DNA of 59,333 bases, taken from the NCBI GenBank assembly GCA_029936315.1, contig JAPYTD010000025.1, forward strand, positions 1-59,333. Reading direction: 5' to 3'. Made by a program: the position numbers and the translations under genes. Below, one piece after another: positions 26,354 to 34,808 of the stretch; positions within the stretch are counted from its first letter, which is position 1; each line of letters starts with the position of its first letter. The notes under the pieces were generated by a model. The model had not been told where the DNA came from and searched no databases. It saw only the letters and a program-made list of their open reading frames with translations. This stretch comes from Planctomycetota bacterium (lineage in GTDB: Bacteria > Planctomycetota > UBA1135 > UBA2386).

Positions 26354-27751
26354 ATGGAGTCCGGTCAACTGCAACGACGTCTTGGTCTCACTTCGGCGGT
26401 CTCAATCACCGTCGGAGCCGTGATCGGGTCCGGTATTTTTCTCAAGCCCCTGATCGTCGCACAGAGCTTGCCGTCCGAGACGGCGATCTACTTGATGTGG
26501 GTCGGACTCGGCCTGGTGTGCTTGTTCGGCGCGTTTGCGTACGCCGAACTCGGGGCGATGTTTCCCGAGGCGGGCGGCCAATACGCCTTCCTTCGCGAGG
26601 GCTGGGGGCGGTTCGTCAGCTTTCTGTATGGTTGGACGTTCTTCTGGGTGATCAATGCTGGCACCATCGCGGCACTGGCTCTCGCGTTTGCCGAGAACCT
26701 GCTGCCGGTGTTCGGCGTCGATGTCGCGACCAAGACACTGCCCGACGGCAGCAAGCAAGAACCGTTCGCGCTGTTGGCGGTGGCAGTTGGCATGATCCTC
26801 GTGCTGGCGCTGGTCAATCACTTCGGGGTGGTGATCGGTGCGATCGTGCAGAACACAACGACCTTCGCCAAGGTCGGGGCGCTTGGCCTGATTGTCATCG
26901 GTGGCTTCCTGGCGGTTGGTGGCGACGCCAGTCCGGCGGCGGCGGTTGTAGCCAATGGTGGCGACCAGCCGGAGTGGCGGATGGCTGGCATCGTGGCCGC
27001 GTTCATGGGCATCTTCTGGGCCTACGAAGGGTGGTACCAGATGCCGTTCAATGCCGCCGAGCTCAAGCGGCCAGGACGCGACCTGCCGCTCGGCCTGGTT
27101 GGCGGCATGGTCATCCTGATTGTGACCTACTTGTTCGTCAACTGGACCTACATGCGCATGGTGCCGATCGAAGAGATGCGTGCCATGGGTGAGGACACGC
27201 CCAATACCCATGTCGCAACGCTGACCGTCACACGCATCTTCTCGCCCGAGGTTGGTGGCTACCTGACCCTGCTGATGGCGCTGTCGATCTTCGGTGCCGC
27301 CAACCCGAACATGCTGTCGTCACCGCGCGCGTTCTACGCGATGGCGCAGGATGGGCTGGCACCACGGGCGTTGTCGCGGGTCAGCAAGCGATGGGGCACA
27401 CCGGTGGTCGCGATCTGGGTGCAGGCCTTCGTCGGCATCGCCTTGGTGATCTGGCTCAAGCGATTCCACGACGTGACAGGATTCGTGGTGTTCGCCGCCT
27501 TCCTGTTCTATGGCTTGACGGTGGCAGCCGTTTATGTCCTACGGAAGCAGCGACCGGACCTCAAGCGACCGTATCGCTGCTTTGGCTATCCGTTCACGCC
27601 AGCCCTGTTCATCCTGGTTGCAGTAGGATTCATCATTGCGGTTCTGTCGGACGAGGGAGAACGAACCAATGCGCTGATCGGCCTTGCCATCGTCGCTGCG
27701 GGAGTGCCCTACTACCTATGGTGGCAGCGGGCTTACCCACGATCCGAGTAG
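26354..27751 (+). CDS. APC-superfamily amino acid permease
   Basis: The 465-residue protein has about 12 transmembrane helices and the family's first-helix motif 'SITVGAVIGSGIFLKP' (the unwound GSGIF substrate site), with 'FGAFAYAELGAMFPEAGGQY' in helices 2-3, as in LAT-type exchangers and bacterial amino acid permeases. It transports amino acids or related amines across the inner membrane, coupled to ions or by exchange; substrate unknown. I chose the ATG at 26354; upstream frame lies in the divergent gene. Its divergence from an NhaC antiporter suggests, weakly, a sodium link. Confidence 0.9.
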   Translation: MESGQLQRRLGLTSAVSITVGAVIGSGIFLKPLIVAQSLPSETAIYLMWVGLGLVCLFGAFAYAELGAMFPEAGGQYAFLREGWGRFVSFLYGWTFFWVINAGTIAALALAFAENLLPVFGVDVATKTLPDGSKQEPFALLAVAVGMILVLALVNHFGVVIGAIVQNTTTFAKVGALGLIVIGGFLAVGGDASPAAAVVANGGDQPEWRMAGIVAAFMGIFWAYEGWYQMPFNAAELKRPGRDLPLGLVGGMVILIVTYLFVNWTYMRMVPIEEMRAMGEDTPNTHVATLTVTRIFSPEVGGYLTLLMALSIFGAANPNMLSSPRAFYAMAQDGLAPRALSRVSKRWGTPVVAIWVQAFVGIALVIWLKRFHDVTGFVVFAAFLFYGLTVAAVYVLRKQRPDLKRPYRCFGYPFTPALFILVAVGFIIAVLSDEGERTNALIGLAIVAAGVPYYLWWQRAYPRSE

Positions 27752-27793
27752 ATCGCTAGTGGCTCGCGGCTGCTGGTGCTAGAGTGCCCCCTG

Positions 27794-28366
27794 ATGGATC
27801 CCCTGCAGTTTGCACTCTTCTTCGCGGCCCTGCTCGTGGGCTACGCGCTCGTGCATCTGCGCATGATCCGCTTTGAAGGGCACCTAGAGAAGCTGGCGGG
27901 CATCAAGGGTCTCGACGACCGGCTCCGCAACATCGACGATCGCGTCAAGCAGATGGCCGAGTCGACCGCCAATGTCAGCATGGAGCGCGTCTGCGCGCAA
28001 CTCGAACGGTTGCATGTGGATCTCGAGGATCTGCGCGAAGCGACGACCGAAGTTCGTCAGGCCGTTGTGAAGATCCCAAGGACGACTGCCGCGGCTCGCG
28101 AGCAGGGTGGTGCTGGCGCGTCTGGCAATGCCAGCAACGAGTCGCCGGCGACCCGCATTGTCGCGCTGATCGAAATCCGCCTGCTACAGCTGGGCTACCG
28201 CCACATTCGCCTGATCGGCAACCTGGTCGGTGCGGAGATGGCGGATGAGATCGAGGTGCAAGTCGAGGCCGAACGCAACGGCATGCCATACAAAGGCCGC
28301 GTCGTGATGCGCAACGGGTCGGTGCACGACGTCAACGTGCAGTCGGTCGCCCAGGCTTTCCCGTAG
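27794..28366 (+). CDS. Membrane-anchored coiled-coil protein
   Basis: The 190-residue product has an N-terminal membrane helix (about residues 3-22), a long coiled coil (about 45-95, heptads around 'DDRLRNIDDRVKQMAEST') and a C-terminal alpha/beta segment ('VGAEMADEIEVQVEAERNG'). It is not assigned to a family. The ATG at 27794 sits 42 bp after the permease stop, so the two could be co-transcribed. Confidence 0.7.
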   Translation: MDPLQFALFFAALLVGYALVHLRMIRFEGHLEKLAGIKGLDDRLRNIDDRVKQMAESTANVSMERVCAQLERLHVDLEDLREATTEVRQAVVKIPRTTAAAREQGGAGASGNASNESPATRIVALIEIRLLQLGYRHIRLIGNLVGAEMADEIEVQVEAERNGMPYKGRVVMRNGSVHDVNVQSVAQAFP

Positions 28367-28437
28367 CTGTCTCCCGGGCTGTAGTTCTCCCGAGCGTGGC
28401 TTTCTCGAGCTGGGGCCTTCCTGAGATCTGCTAGTTG

Positions 28438-29205
28438 CTACTCGCCCTTGAGCCGGGCAGCCACACGCGGCGCGAGCTTCTCAAGCACGGGCCACGGCGC
28501 ATCGGAATCGAGCGCGTCACACAAGTCGTGGTGGCCGAGTTTGCGCAGCATGCGCTGCACGAAGTAACGCTCGCGCGCCCAGCGACTCTTGTCGGGCAAG
28601 CCAAACTGTTTCTCGTCAGCACGTCCCGCTGGCGTGCCGGCACGAACGATGGCGGCGACGAATGCCGGTGCATGCTCGCGTTCCCCATGGCGCACCAGGC
28701 TGCATGCGGCGGCGGCGCGCAGGGAGGCATCGCTGTGGCGATCCGCCATGCACTTGAGCAACGTCTCGTCGCTGCCACTGCCTGGCAATTCGCCAAGCGC
28801 GAGCGCGGCTTCGATGGCCAGCGGAGCCCGTTCGTTGACCAGCTGTTGGCACAACGCAACGGCGTCGTCGCCACCGATACGACCCAGCGCAGCGAGCGTT
28901 GCCTGCGCCCCGGGTGCGGCGGGAGTGTCTTCGAACTCGCGGATCAAAAACCTCTCGGCGGCGCCGCCGGCTTGCATCACGCTTGCCAGCCGAACTTGCC
29001 AGAGGTGCGGAAGCGCTGCGTGCAAGTCGCGGCAGACCTTCTCAACGTCGATGGCCGGGTGGTTGTCGGTTTTGCCGGGATCCCCGTTGGCTAAGCCAGA
29101 GCCTCCATTCAGGTCGGGGTTCTGGCCTGGTCCTGCGCATGCAGCTGCCAGCACCAGCAGAAACCAACGCCAGTTGCTCGAACCCGCAGATCGATCCCTT
29201 CGCAT
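28438..29205 (-). CDS. HEAT-repeat lipoprotein
   Basis: The 255-residue product has a basic N-region, a hydrophobic core 'WFLLVLAAAC' with a plausible lipobox Cys, and then alpha-helical HEAT-like repeats ('ATLAALGRIGGDDAVALCQQL', 'EAALALGELPGSGSDETLL'). Such repeats bind proteins; no enzymatic motif is visible. The ATG at 29205 lies 25 bp after the stop of the pseudouridine synthase, so the two form an operon. Upstream open sequence lies in that gene and is not used. Confidence 0.78.
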   Translation of the reverse strand: MRRDRSAGSSNWRWFLLVLAAACAGPGQNPDLNGGSGLANGDPGKTDNHPAIDVEKVCRDLHAALPHLWQVRLASVMQAGGAAERFLIREFEDTPAAPGAQATLAALGRIGGDDAVALCQQLVNERAPLAIEAALALGELPGSGSDETLLKCMADRHSDASLRAAAACSLVRHGEREHAPAFVAAIVRAGTPAGRADEKQFGLPDKSRWARERYFVQRMLRKLGHHDLCDALDSDAPWPVLEKLAPRVAARLKGE

Positions 29206-29230
29206 GCGCCTATCGTGCCAGCACATCCGT

Positions 29231-30184
29231 CTACGACAACAGCCACCGCTCGAACTCTGCCGGGATTGGTGCCTCGAAGCACTCCTGGGCCTCGGTTGTA
29301 GGATGCTGCAGGCAGATCTGGTGGGCATGCAGCAGCTGCCGATTGGGGGCGTGCGCGGTGTCTTCGAAGACGCTCTCGCCGGCCTTCATGCGAGCCACGA
29401 AGTCGAGGTAGTGCGCATCGGGGTGGCCATACAGCTTGTCGCCGACGATGGGGTAGCCGAGGTGCTCGAGGTGCACCCTGATCTGGTGGGTGCGCCCGGT
29501 CTCGGGCAGGCAACGCACGAGGGTCTTGTTCGGGCCGTGGCGGATCGGCTCGAACCGGGTGCGTGCCGCCTTCGGGGCCAGCGCGTCCTTGGCGGCGCTG
29601 CGGCGGAGTTGCACGAGGCTTTGCGCCTTGTGCCCGATCGCCTCGCCACAGTCGGCAGGTTGCTCCATGCGGCCATGCACAACCGCAACGTAAACCTTGC
29701 CCACCAGGCTGTTCTGGAACTGCGCCTGCACTGCTTTGAGGGCGGCTTTGGTGCGGGCGATTACGCAGATGCCGCTGGTTTCCCGGTCGAGCCGGTGCAC
29801 GAGCTGCAGATCGTCGCCATGTTGCGCACGCAGTTGGCTGATCAGGGTGTTGCGAATGAATGGACCATCCGCATGCATTGGCACGTGTGCCGGCTTGTCG
29901 ATGGTCATGAGTGCATCGTCTTGATGCAGTACGCGGAAGTTCGTCGCGACGCGCGGTTCGCGATGCTGCTTCTCATAGCTTAGGCGCATACCACCTCGGA
30001 GCACTTCGTGCCCAGTTGCCTTGACGCCATCGAGAGACAGGCGACCTTGGTCGAGCTCTTGTTGCCAGCTGCGCTCTGAGTGGTAGCGGAAACGTTGGCT
30101 CAGGAAGCTAAGCAGGCTGTTGCCGGCAGCATCGTTGGGGATGCGCGACTGCAGTGTGATCGGTTGCGATTCGGGGAGCGGCAT
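29231..30184 (-). CDS. RluD/RluA-family pseudouridine synthase
   Basis: The 317-residue protein has an N-terminal S4-like part (about residues 10-75) and the RluA-family catalytic motif 'HRLDRETSG' with the nucleophilic Asp at 133, then 'LPETGRTHQIRVHLEHLGYP' in the C-terminal part. These enzymes isomerise uridine to pseudouridine in 23S rRNA or tRNA. RluA-, RluC- and RluD-type specificities cannot be separated here; the S4 domain favours RluC or RluD. I chose ATG 30184 (MPLPESQP); 33 upstream residues are open but not family-like. Confidence 0.9.
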   Translation of the reverse strand: MPLPESQPITLQSRIPNDAAGNSLLSFLSQRFRYHSERSWQQELDQGRLSLDGVKATGHEVLRGGMRLSYEKQHREPRVATNFRVLHQDDALMTIDKPAHVPMHADGPFIRNTLISQLRAQHGDDLQLVHRLDRETSGICVIARTKAALKAVQAQFQNSLVGKVYVAVVHGRMEQPADCGEAIGHKAQSLVQLRRSAAKDALAPKAARTRFEPIRHGPNKTLVRCLPETGRTHQIRVHLEHLGYPIVGDKLYGHPDAHYLDFVARMKAGESVFEDTAHAPNRQLLHAHQICLQHPTTEAQECFEAPIPAEFERWLLS

Positions 30185-30313
30185 CGGCGGGACTGCAGTG
30201 TGCCGGTTGGATCCACGGCCGTCGATGCCGGATCCGATCTCCCTAATCGCATTCTCCTGCCGCTCTGCATGCGATGGCCGCAAGGACCTCGCCTCGTTTC
30301 GCTAGGGCCTGGC

Positions 30314-30784
30314 CTAGTCCTTCTGGGCGCCGTTCTCGCGGCGACGGCGGCGTCGGACCAGCGAGGCACTTAGCCCAGCGAGGCCGCTACCAACCAGGAA
30401 CAGCGTGCCGGGTTCTGGTACGGGTTGGCCGCCGGTGCCACCACCCTCTGGTTCGGTCCCGGGGTTGCCACCTTCGCCCGTTCCGCCACCACCAGCGCCG
30501 CCTTGTGCGCCGCCTTGTGTGCCGGCTTGTGTGCCGCCAACGCGGGTGGGCTCTTCTTCACCAATGCCACCGGTTTCCCCGGTGCCCGTGCCAGCTGTGC
30601 CAGCACCGGTTCTCGGTTGCGTACCGCCACCGACTGGCTCCTTTGGCGAGAAGCCACCGGTGTCTGGGTCGTTGATCGGTGCTTCTGGTCCCACCGTATC
30701 CACCACAATCGTTCCGACGTGGTCGGAACACGCAGTCAGCGTCAGGCAGGCGATCAGCAGGTTAATGGGCAGAATCTTGCGCAT
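30314..30784 (-). CDS. Small lipoprotein with PEP-CTERM sorting tail
   Basis: The 156-residue protein has an N-terminal lipoprotein signal (lipobox 'LTAC', MRKILPINLL start) and a Gly/Thr/Gln/Glu-rich, disordered middle. It ends in a classical PEP-CTERM tail: 'PVPEPGTLFLVGSGLAGL' then a run of Arg. PEP-CTERM proteins are recognised by an exosortase and associate with exopolysaccharide production. Both a lipid anchor and a sorting tail on one small protein is unusual. No exosortase gene is in the window. A sigma-54-type promoter lies about 48 bp upstream. Repetitive 12-bp units occur in the middle of the gene. Function beyond surface sorting is unknown. Confidence 0.85.
   Translation of the reverse strand: MRKILPINLLIACLTLTACSDHVGTIVVDTVGPEAPINDPDTGGFSPKEPVGGGTQPRTGAGTAGTGTGETGGIGEEEPTRVGGTQAGTQGGAQGGAGGGGTGEGGNPGTEPEGGGTGGQPVPEPGTLFLVGSGLAGLSASLVRRRRRRENGAQKD
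30496..30531 (-). repeat. Three tandem 12-bp units in the PEP-CTERM gene
   Basis: Units at 30496, 30508 and 30520 (plus strand cgccgccttgtg, cgccgccttgtg, tgccggcttgtg) are in frame and encode Gly/Thr/Gln-rich repeats of the disordered linker. The unit is a multiple of three, so copy changes would keep the frame. Confidence 0.8.
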
Positions 30785-31171
30785 GGTATCTCTGGATCCG
30801 CAGTATAGCCGACGGGAGCCAATGCGGAACGAGCAAGGGACGTGCCGTGTTGCGGCCTTCAGGAAGTTGTTGTTGCCACCAATCGAACTTTGTCGAGTGG
30901 TCTCGCCAAACAACCCTTGTCACCGCAAATACGGAGGGTTGACCCATTCTCGTCATGAGATCAGGTCCTGCGAGGCCCGCATTGCTGCCGGTTGCCCGCG
31001 TCCATTTTAGTCTGCACAGGGACCGTTGTTTCGGTCTCCTCACCGCAGTTTGTGGATTTGATTGATCGCAGAGCGTCACTGCGAACGGTGGTTTCGCACC
31101 GGCTTGGTTCGGTCTGCGGTACATGTGGCGAAATCTAGACGGCGTGTCGCAGAACCGACGGCGGCGTTCCG
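30785..31171. other. 387-bp gap holding the PEP-CTERM promoter; no gene seen
   Basis: This is the only stretch over 300 bp without a gene. It lies between the PEP-CTERM start and the stop of the DUF4388 gene. It contains the sigma-54-type site (30832-30848) and two copies of the 8-mer TCACCGCA (30920-30927 and 31040-31047); a third copy overlaps the end of the DUF4388 gene at 31172. An open frame spans it but is unlike a protein (see rejected items). Confidence 0.6.
30832..30848 (-). promoter_or_regulatory. Sigma-54 (RpoN) type promoter of the PEP-CTERM gene
   Basis: On the minus strand the sequence reads GGCACGTCCCTTGC: GG-N10-GC spacing is exact and the boxes GGCAC and TTGC match the -24/-12 consensus, with only the leading T of TGGCAC replaced by C. 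The expected transcription start is near 30821, leaving a ~37-base leader before the ATG at 30784. Sigma-54 with the PrsK/PrsR two-component system controls PEP-CTERM genes in several bacteria (established). A TATACT sequence inside the leader (plus-strand 30803-30808) is a weak alternative sigma-70 -10 box with no -35 at proper distance. Confidence 0.7.
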
Positions 31172-34100
31172 TCACCGCAGCTGCCCGTAGGAACGAACGG
31201 TGTGGTCACCGGCGGTGACGAACACCCGGCCCTGGGTCGCCAAGATGCGACTCCTGGAGTCGCCAACCATGAGATAGAGAGGCTGGCCGGTCTCCGCATC
31301 GAGAACCTGCAACGAACCGCCGCGAACCGGAATGATCATTCGGTTGCCGACGACTGTGGCAACGCCAGCCCAATCACTGTTGCCCTTGGCAAAGTCCTTG
31401 AGGCTCTTGCCGGTGCGTGTGTCGAGGCGATGCACCCTGCTGGGTGCGACGCATAGCACCTTGTGGTTCGCGCCGGTTGGCCCACCGAACATCGTCATCT
31501 CAAGGTCACGTTGCCATTTGATGGTGCCGTTGGCAGCGTCGAGGCCAAAGGTCTTGCCCTGGTCGTCACCGACGATGAGTATCGGCCCGTCGAGGCTGGC
31601 GCGCGGGCCTTGAACGCGCGCGAGTTTCTGCTGCCACACCATCTTCAGCGCTGGAACGGACCAACACGAAACCGTGCCTGTTGTGCCGACTGCAATGACG
31701 TTCTGGCTGCTGGCAATGAGCCTGCCAAAGGCCACTTCGGGCAAGTTGATGCTCTGGCGGTGGCGTTCCGCGAGGTCGATCGCGTGTAGGCGCCCGTCGG
31801 TGGTTGCCAATGCCAGGGTTCGGCCAATCAAGGCTGGCTGCACTTCACAAGGCAACTCATCCAGGCTCCAAGCCAACTTGCCGTCCTTCAGGTTGATCGC
31901 GCGCACAGTGCCGTCGATCGAGCCGACGACGACCTGATTGTTGTCGAGCACGGGCGTGGTCAGCCAGCCAGACAAGTCGTCGCTGACAAACGTCCATGCG
32001 GTTTGGTCCAGGTTCGCTGACTGCAGGATGATCTTGCCGCTGCGATCGACGAAGACCTCTGAGCCATTCGGCGTAGTGGCCGGCGGCGTTTCGATGGCGC
32101 TCTTGTGGTGCCAGGTAGCGATTGGCTGGAGCGTTAGCTTGGCGGTCCATTGGGCGTCAGCGTCGCCGCTGATCTCGTGCTTGAGATCGACAAAGCCCTC
32201 GCTGCTGACCACGATGGATGTTTGCTCCGCCGGCACGCGCGACAACACGACTGGTGTCGGGCCGACGGCTGTGTCGTTGACGACAACGGTGGCGTTCTTG
32301 GGTTCGCTGGTCACACGAATCGGCAGGCGAACCAGGCTGTCAAAGGGCACCTTGGGGAACGATAGGCGCAACGCGCGCAGGTGCTGCGTCGCGGTGCCAT
32401 AGTCGGCGGAGTTGGTCGCATGTTGCAGCGCCTTCATCAGGCGTGTGATGGTTGCGTTGCGCGTGACCTGATCCCGGAAGTGCGTGCGCAGTTGCTTGTC
32501 GTCGGTTGGCTGCGCTTCCAGTTCGCGATACAGCTTCAACGCGCCCGCGAAGTTGTATTTGGCCTCCATCTCGACCGCCGCTTTGAACATCGGATCGAGG
32601 CGCCGTTGGATGTCGTTGCGTTCGAGAGCCTTGGTGTAGGCAAGGCTGAGGCGGCGACAATCCTCGATGTCCGGGCGGGCCTCTTTGAGTGTTGCGGCAA
32701 TGCGCTCCTTGGTCTCGTCATCAATGAACGAAGGTAGCTCGGACTTGCTGCTCAGTGTGCTCAAGGTGTCGAAGCAGCTAACAAGAACCGGCGAGCATGT
32801 GCTTCGCAGCGTCGCCAGGTTCGTGGTTACCTCGGCGCGGTCGAAGAGTTCGCCCGGGTTGGGCGGCAGGTGCGCTCGCAGAGTCTTGCTGGCGCTCAGC
32901 ATTTCATCGATGAGCGCGTTCATGCGGGCGCGAACTACTTCGCGCACTTCCTTCTGCATGCCGCGTTGCTCGTGCACCCCAGTGTAGATGTCGAGCGCCT
33001 CCGTCAGATGGCCACGGCCAAGCGCCGTCGCGGCTTCGGTCAGTTTCTGGTTGCTACGTGCGCGTTGCAGCTTCTTGAGACGGTTTTTCTCGGAGGACTC
33101 CGCGAAGGCAACGCGACTCGCAAGGTCCTGGATCCCATCGCAATCGCCAAGCGACGCGGCCCAGCTGTCTAGCTTCTTGCGAGCATTGACGCGATCTCCC
33201 TGTTCAAGCAGAGTCTGTACTTCGCGCGTGGCGTTCTGGAGTGAGTCTTCGAAGGCACTTTGCTGCCACCACACAACACCCATGGCGGCAATCAACCCCA
33301 TGACGAGCAGGGCGGCCGACGCGCGCACGATCATGCCAATCCGCGTGCGGTGCATCGCAGCCAAGGTCTTCTGCACGTCCTTGCGGGTGCGGTCCAGACG
33401 CTGGATCGCTTGCAGAGATTCGATTGCCTTGGCCCGGTTGCCTTCGCCCTTGTAGTGCTCGGTGAGCTCAAGCAACGTCGTGATTGCGCCTTCGACGTCC
33501 TTGGCCTTCTGGCGGGCGCGCGCTTCGCGCATCAGGATCTGCGGCCGCATCGTGTCGGTGCGCCGTGCGTCCTCAATGATCTCAAGTGCGGTCGGAATCA
33601 GGTCGCCATCGATCAGGGCATCGAGCAAGTCGATCGTGCACTTTTCGAGTTCGGCGGAGTCCGGGCTGGATTGAGCGAGCAGGGCCGTGCGTAGGAAGCT
33701 CAGGGTTGCGGCGTCGTAGGAGACCAAAGCGCGAGCCGCTCGGGCGAGCTCGAGGGCTTCGTCTGCGATCGGCGAGCGTTGCGCTGCTGCCAGCAGCATC
33801 GAGCTGGCAAAACGCCGTTCGCCAGCCTGCTCAAGGACCTCGGCCATGCTCTTGATGACTGTGAGGCTGCGATCGCCAGGGCGGTCGCGTAGCGTCTGCA
33901 GCACTACAATCGCGCGCTTCTGATCGCCATCTCCGCCAAGTTCTGAGGCGACGTCGATCAGAGCCTGATCATCGATCAGGCCGATGATGTTGCCTGCCGT
34001 GAGGTCTCGGGCCGCGCGCGAGAACCCGAAGAGGCCGATGGTTGTCTGATCGGCCAGCTGACGGAACGTTCGCTTGCCGTCGATGTTCTTGAGCACAATG

Positions 34101-34795
34101 AGGTGTGCTTCCTCAAGATCGTCAGGGTTGGCTGGTTGCGCGATCTGTTGAGGGATCTCATCGAGGCTACGAACGGCTTCGATAATGGTCCCCCATTCGT
34201 CAGACCGTCGCGCGACTTCGAGCAGCAGGCAATTGATCTCGTATTCGGGGCATTGTGAATACTGGTCACGCAGCACCGGGTTGTTCGGATCGCCTTTGAA
34301 GAACTCGAACGTGCCGTGACGCCAAGTAAAGAGCGCGAATAGGTCTTCAGAGACCTGCATGCCGATGATGTTGTCGAGGTCCGCTTGGTGGATGATCTCG
34401 TCGCGCACCAATAGTTGGCCGAGCGGGATCTTCGCCTTGGCCTGCTCTACCAGCGCGGCCCGCAGCTCGTCGGCCCGCAAGAGGCCTGCCTGGACCAAGC
34501 GTTGGCCGAGTCGTCTTAGGGTGACTCGCGCCGGGGCCAGAATGCGCACGTAACCATCGAAGCAGTAGATCTGGCGCTCTTCGAGGGGGTTGCGAACGCG
34601 CAGCACGCCCTCCATCTTGGACATTGCCAAGGTTTGGAATATGTCGGCGAGGTGGATCTGGTCCAGATCCCCATGCATGGTGACGGTTTGGTTAACGTCA
34701 TCGAGATTAGGGATCTCCCTCTCAGCGTCAGGCCCTGCCGTTTGGAGCAGGAAGTCGACTTCGGCTTCGTTCAGTATGTCCCGGTTGTCCGTCAT
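31172..34795 (-). CDS. DUF4388 / PEGA / PQQ beta-propeller membrane protein
   Basis: The 1207-residue protein has, in order: a DUF4388 domain (about residues 35-200, 'MHGDLDQIHLADIFQTLAMS') typical of polarity and signalling proteins; a helical TPR-like part; one transmembrane helix (about 484-505); a second helical part; a PEGA domain (about 822-892) with the turn 'VGPTPVVL'; and a PQQ-type propeller (about 905-1207). By topology the first half is cytoplasmic and the rest periplasmic. It could link a cytoplasmic signal to a sensor outside, or to cell envelope machinery; this is inferred. Its ATG (34793-34795 on the plus strand) shares the bases CATG with a possible start of the divergent gene. 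Confidence 0.82.
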   Translation of the reverse strand: MTDNRDILNEAEVDFLLQTAGPDAEREIPNLDDVNQTVTMHGDLDQIHLADIFQTLAMSKMEGVLRVRNPLEERQIYCFDGYVRILAPARVTLRRLGQRLVQAGLLRADELRAALVEQAKAKIPLGQLLVRDEIIHQADLDNIIGMQVSEDLFALFTWRHGTFEFFKGDPNNPVLRDQYSQCPEYEINCLLLEVARRSDEWGTIIEAVRSLDEIPQQIAQPANPDDLEEAHLIVLKNIDGKRTFRQLADQTTIGLFGFSRAARDLTAGNIIGLIDDQALIDVASELGGDGDQKRAIVVLQTLRDRPGDRSLTVIKSMAEVLEQAGERRFASSMLLAAAQRSPIADEALELARAARALVSYDAATLSFLRTALLAQSSPDSAELEKCTIDLLDALIDGDLIPTALEIIEDARRTDTMRPQILMREARARQKAKDVEGAITTLLELTEHYKGEGNRAKAIESLQAIQRLDRTRKDVQKTLAAMHRTRIGMIVRASAALLVMGLIAAMGVVWWQQSAFEDSLQNATREVQTLLEQGDRVNARKKLDSWAASLGDCDGIQDLASRVAFAESSEKNRLKKLQRARSNQKLTEAATALGRGHLTEALDIYTGVHEQRGMQKEVREVVRARMNALIDEMLSASKTLRAHLPPNPGELFDRAEVTTNLATLRSTCSPVLVSCFDTLSTLSSKSELPSFIDDETKERIAATLKEARPDIEDCRRLSLAYTKALERNDIQRRLDPMFKAAVEMEAKYNFAGALKLYRELEAQPTDDKQLRTHFRDQVTRNATITRLMKALQHATNSADYGTATQHLRALRLSFPKVPFDSLVRLPIRVTSEPKNATVVVNDTAVGPTPVVLSRVPAEQTSIVVSSEGFVDLKHEISGDADAQWTAKLTLQPIATWHHKSAIETPPATTPNGSEVFVDRSGKIILQSANLDQTAWTFVSDDLSGWLTTPVLDNNQVVVGSIDGTVRAINLKDGKLAWSLDELPCEVQPALIGRTLALATTDGRLHAIDLAERHRQSINLPEVAFGRLIASSQNVIAVGTTGTVSCWSVPALKMVWQQKLARVQGPRASLDGPILIVGDDQGKTFGLDAANGTIKWQRDLEMTMFGGPTGANHKVLCVAPSRVHRLDTRTGKSLKDFAKGNSDWAGVATVVGNRMIIPVRGGSLQVLDAETGQPLYLMVGDSRSRILATQGRVFVTAGDHTVRSYGQLR

Positions 34796-34808
34796 GCCTA
34801 CTTATGAA

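Noticed and set aside
30762..31175. 137-residue minus-strand frame across the 387-bp gap
   Set aside because: It overlaps the PEP-CTERM start region in another frame, contains the sigma-54 site, and has no protein-like features.
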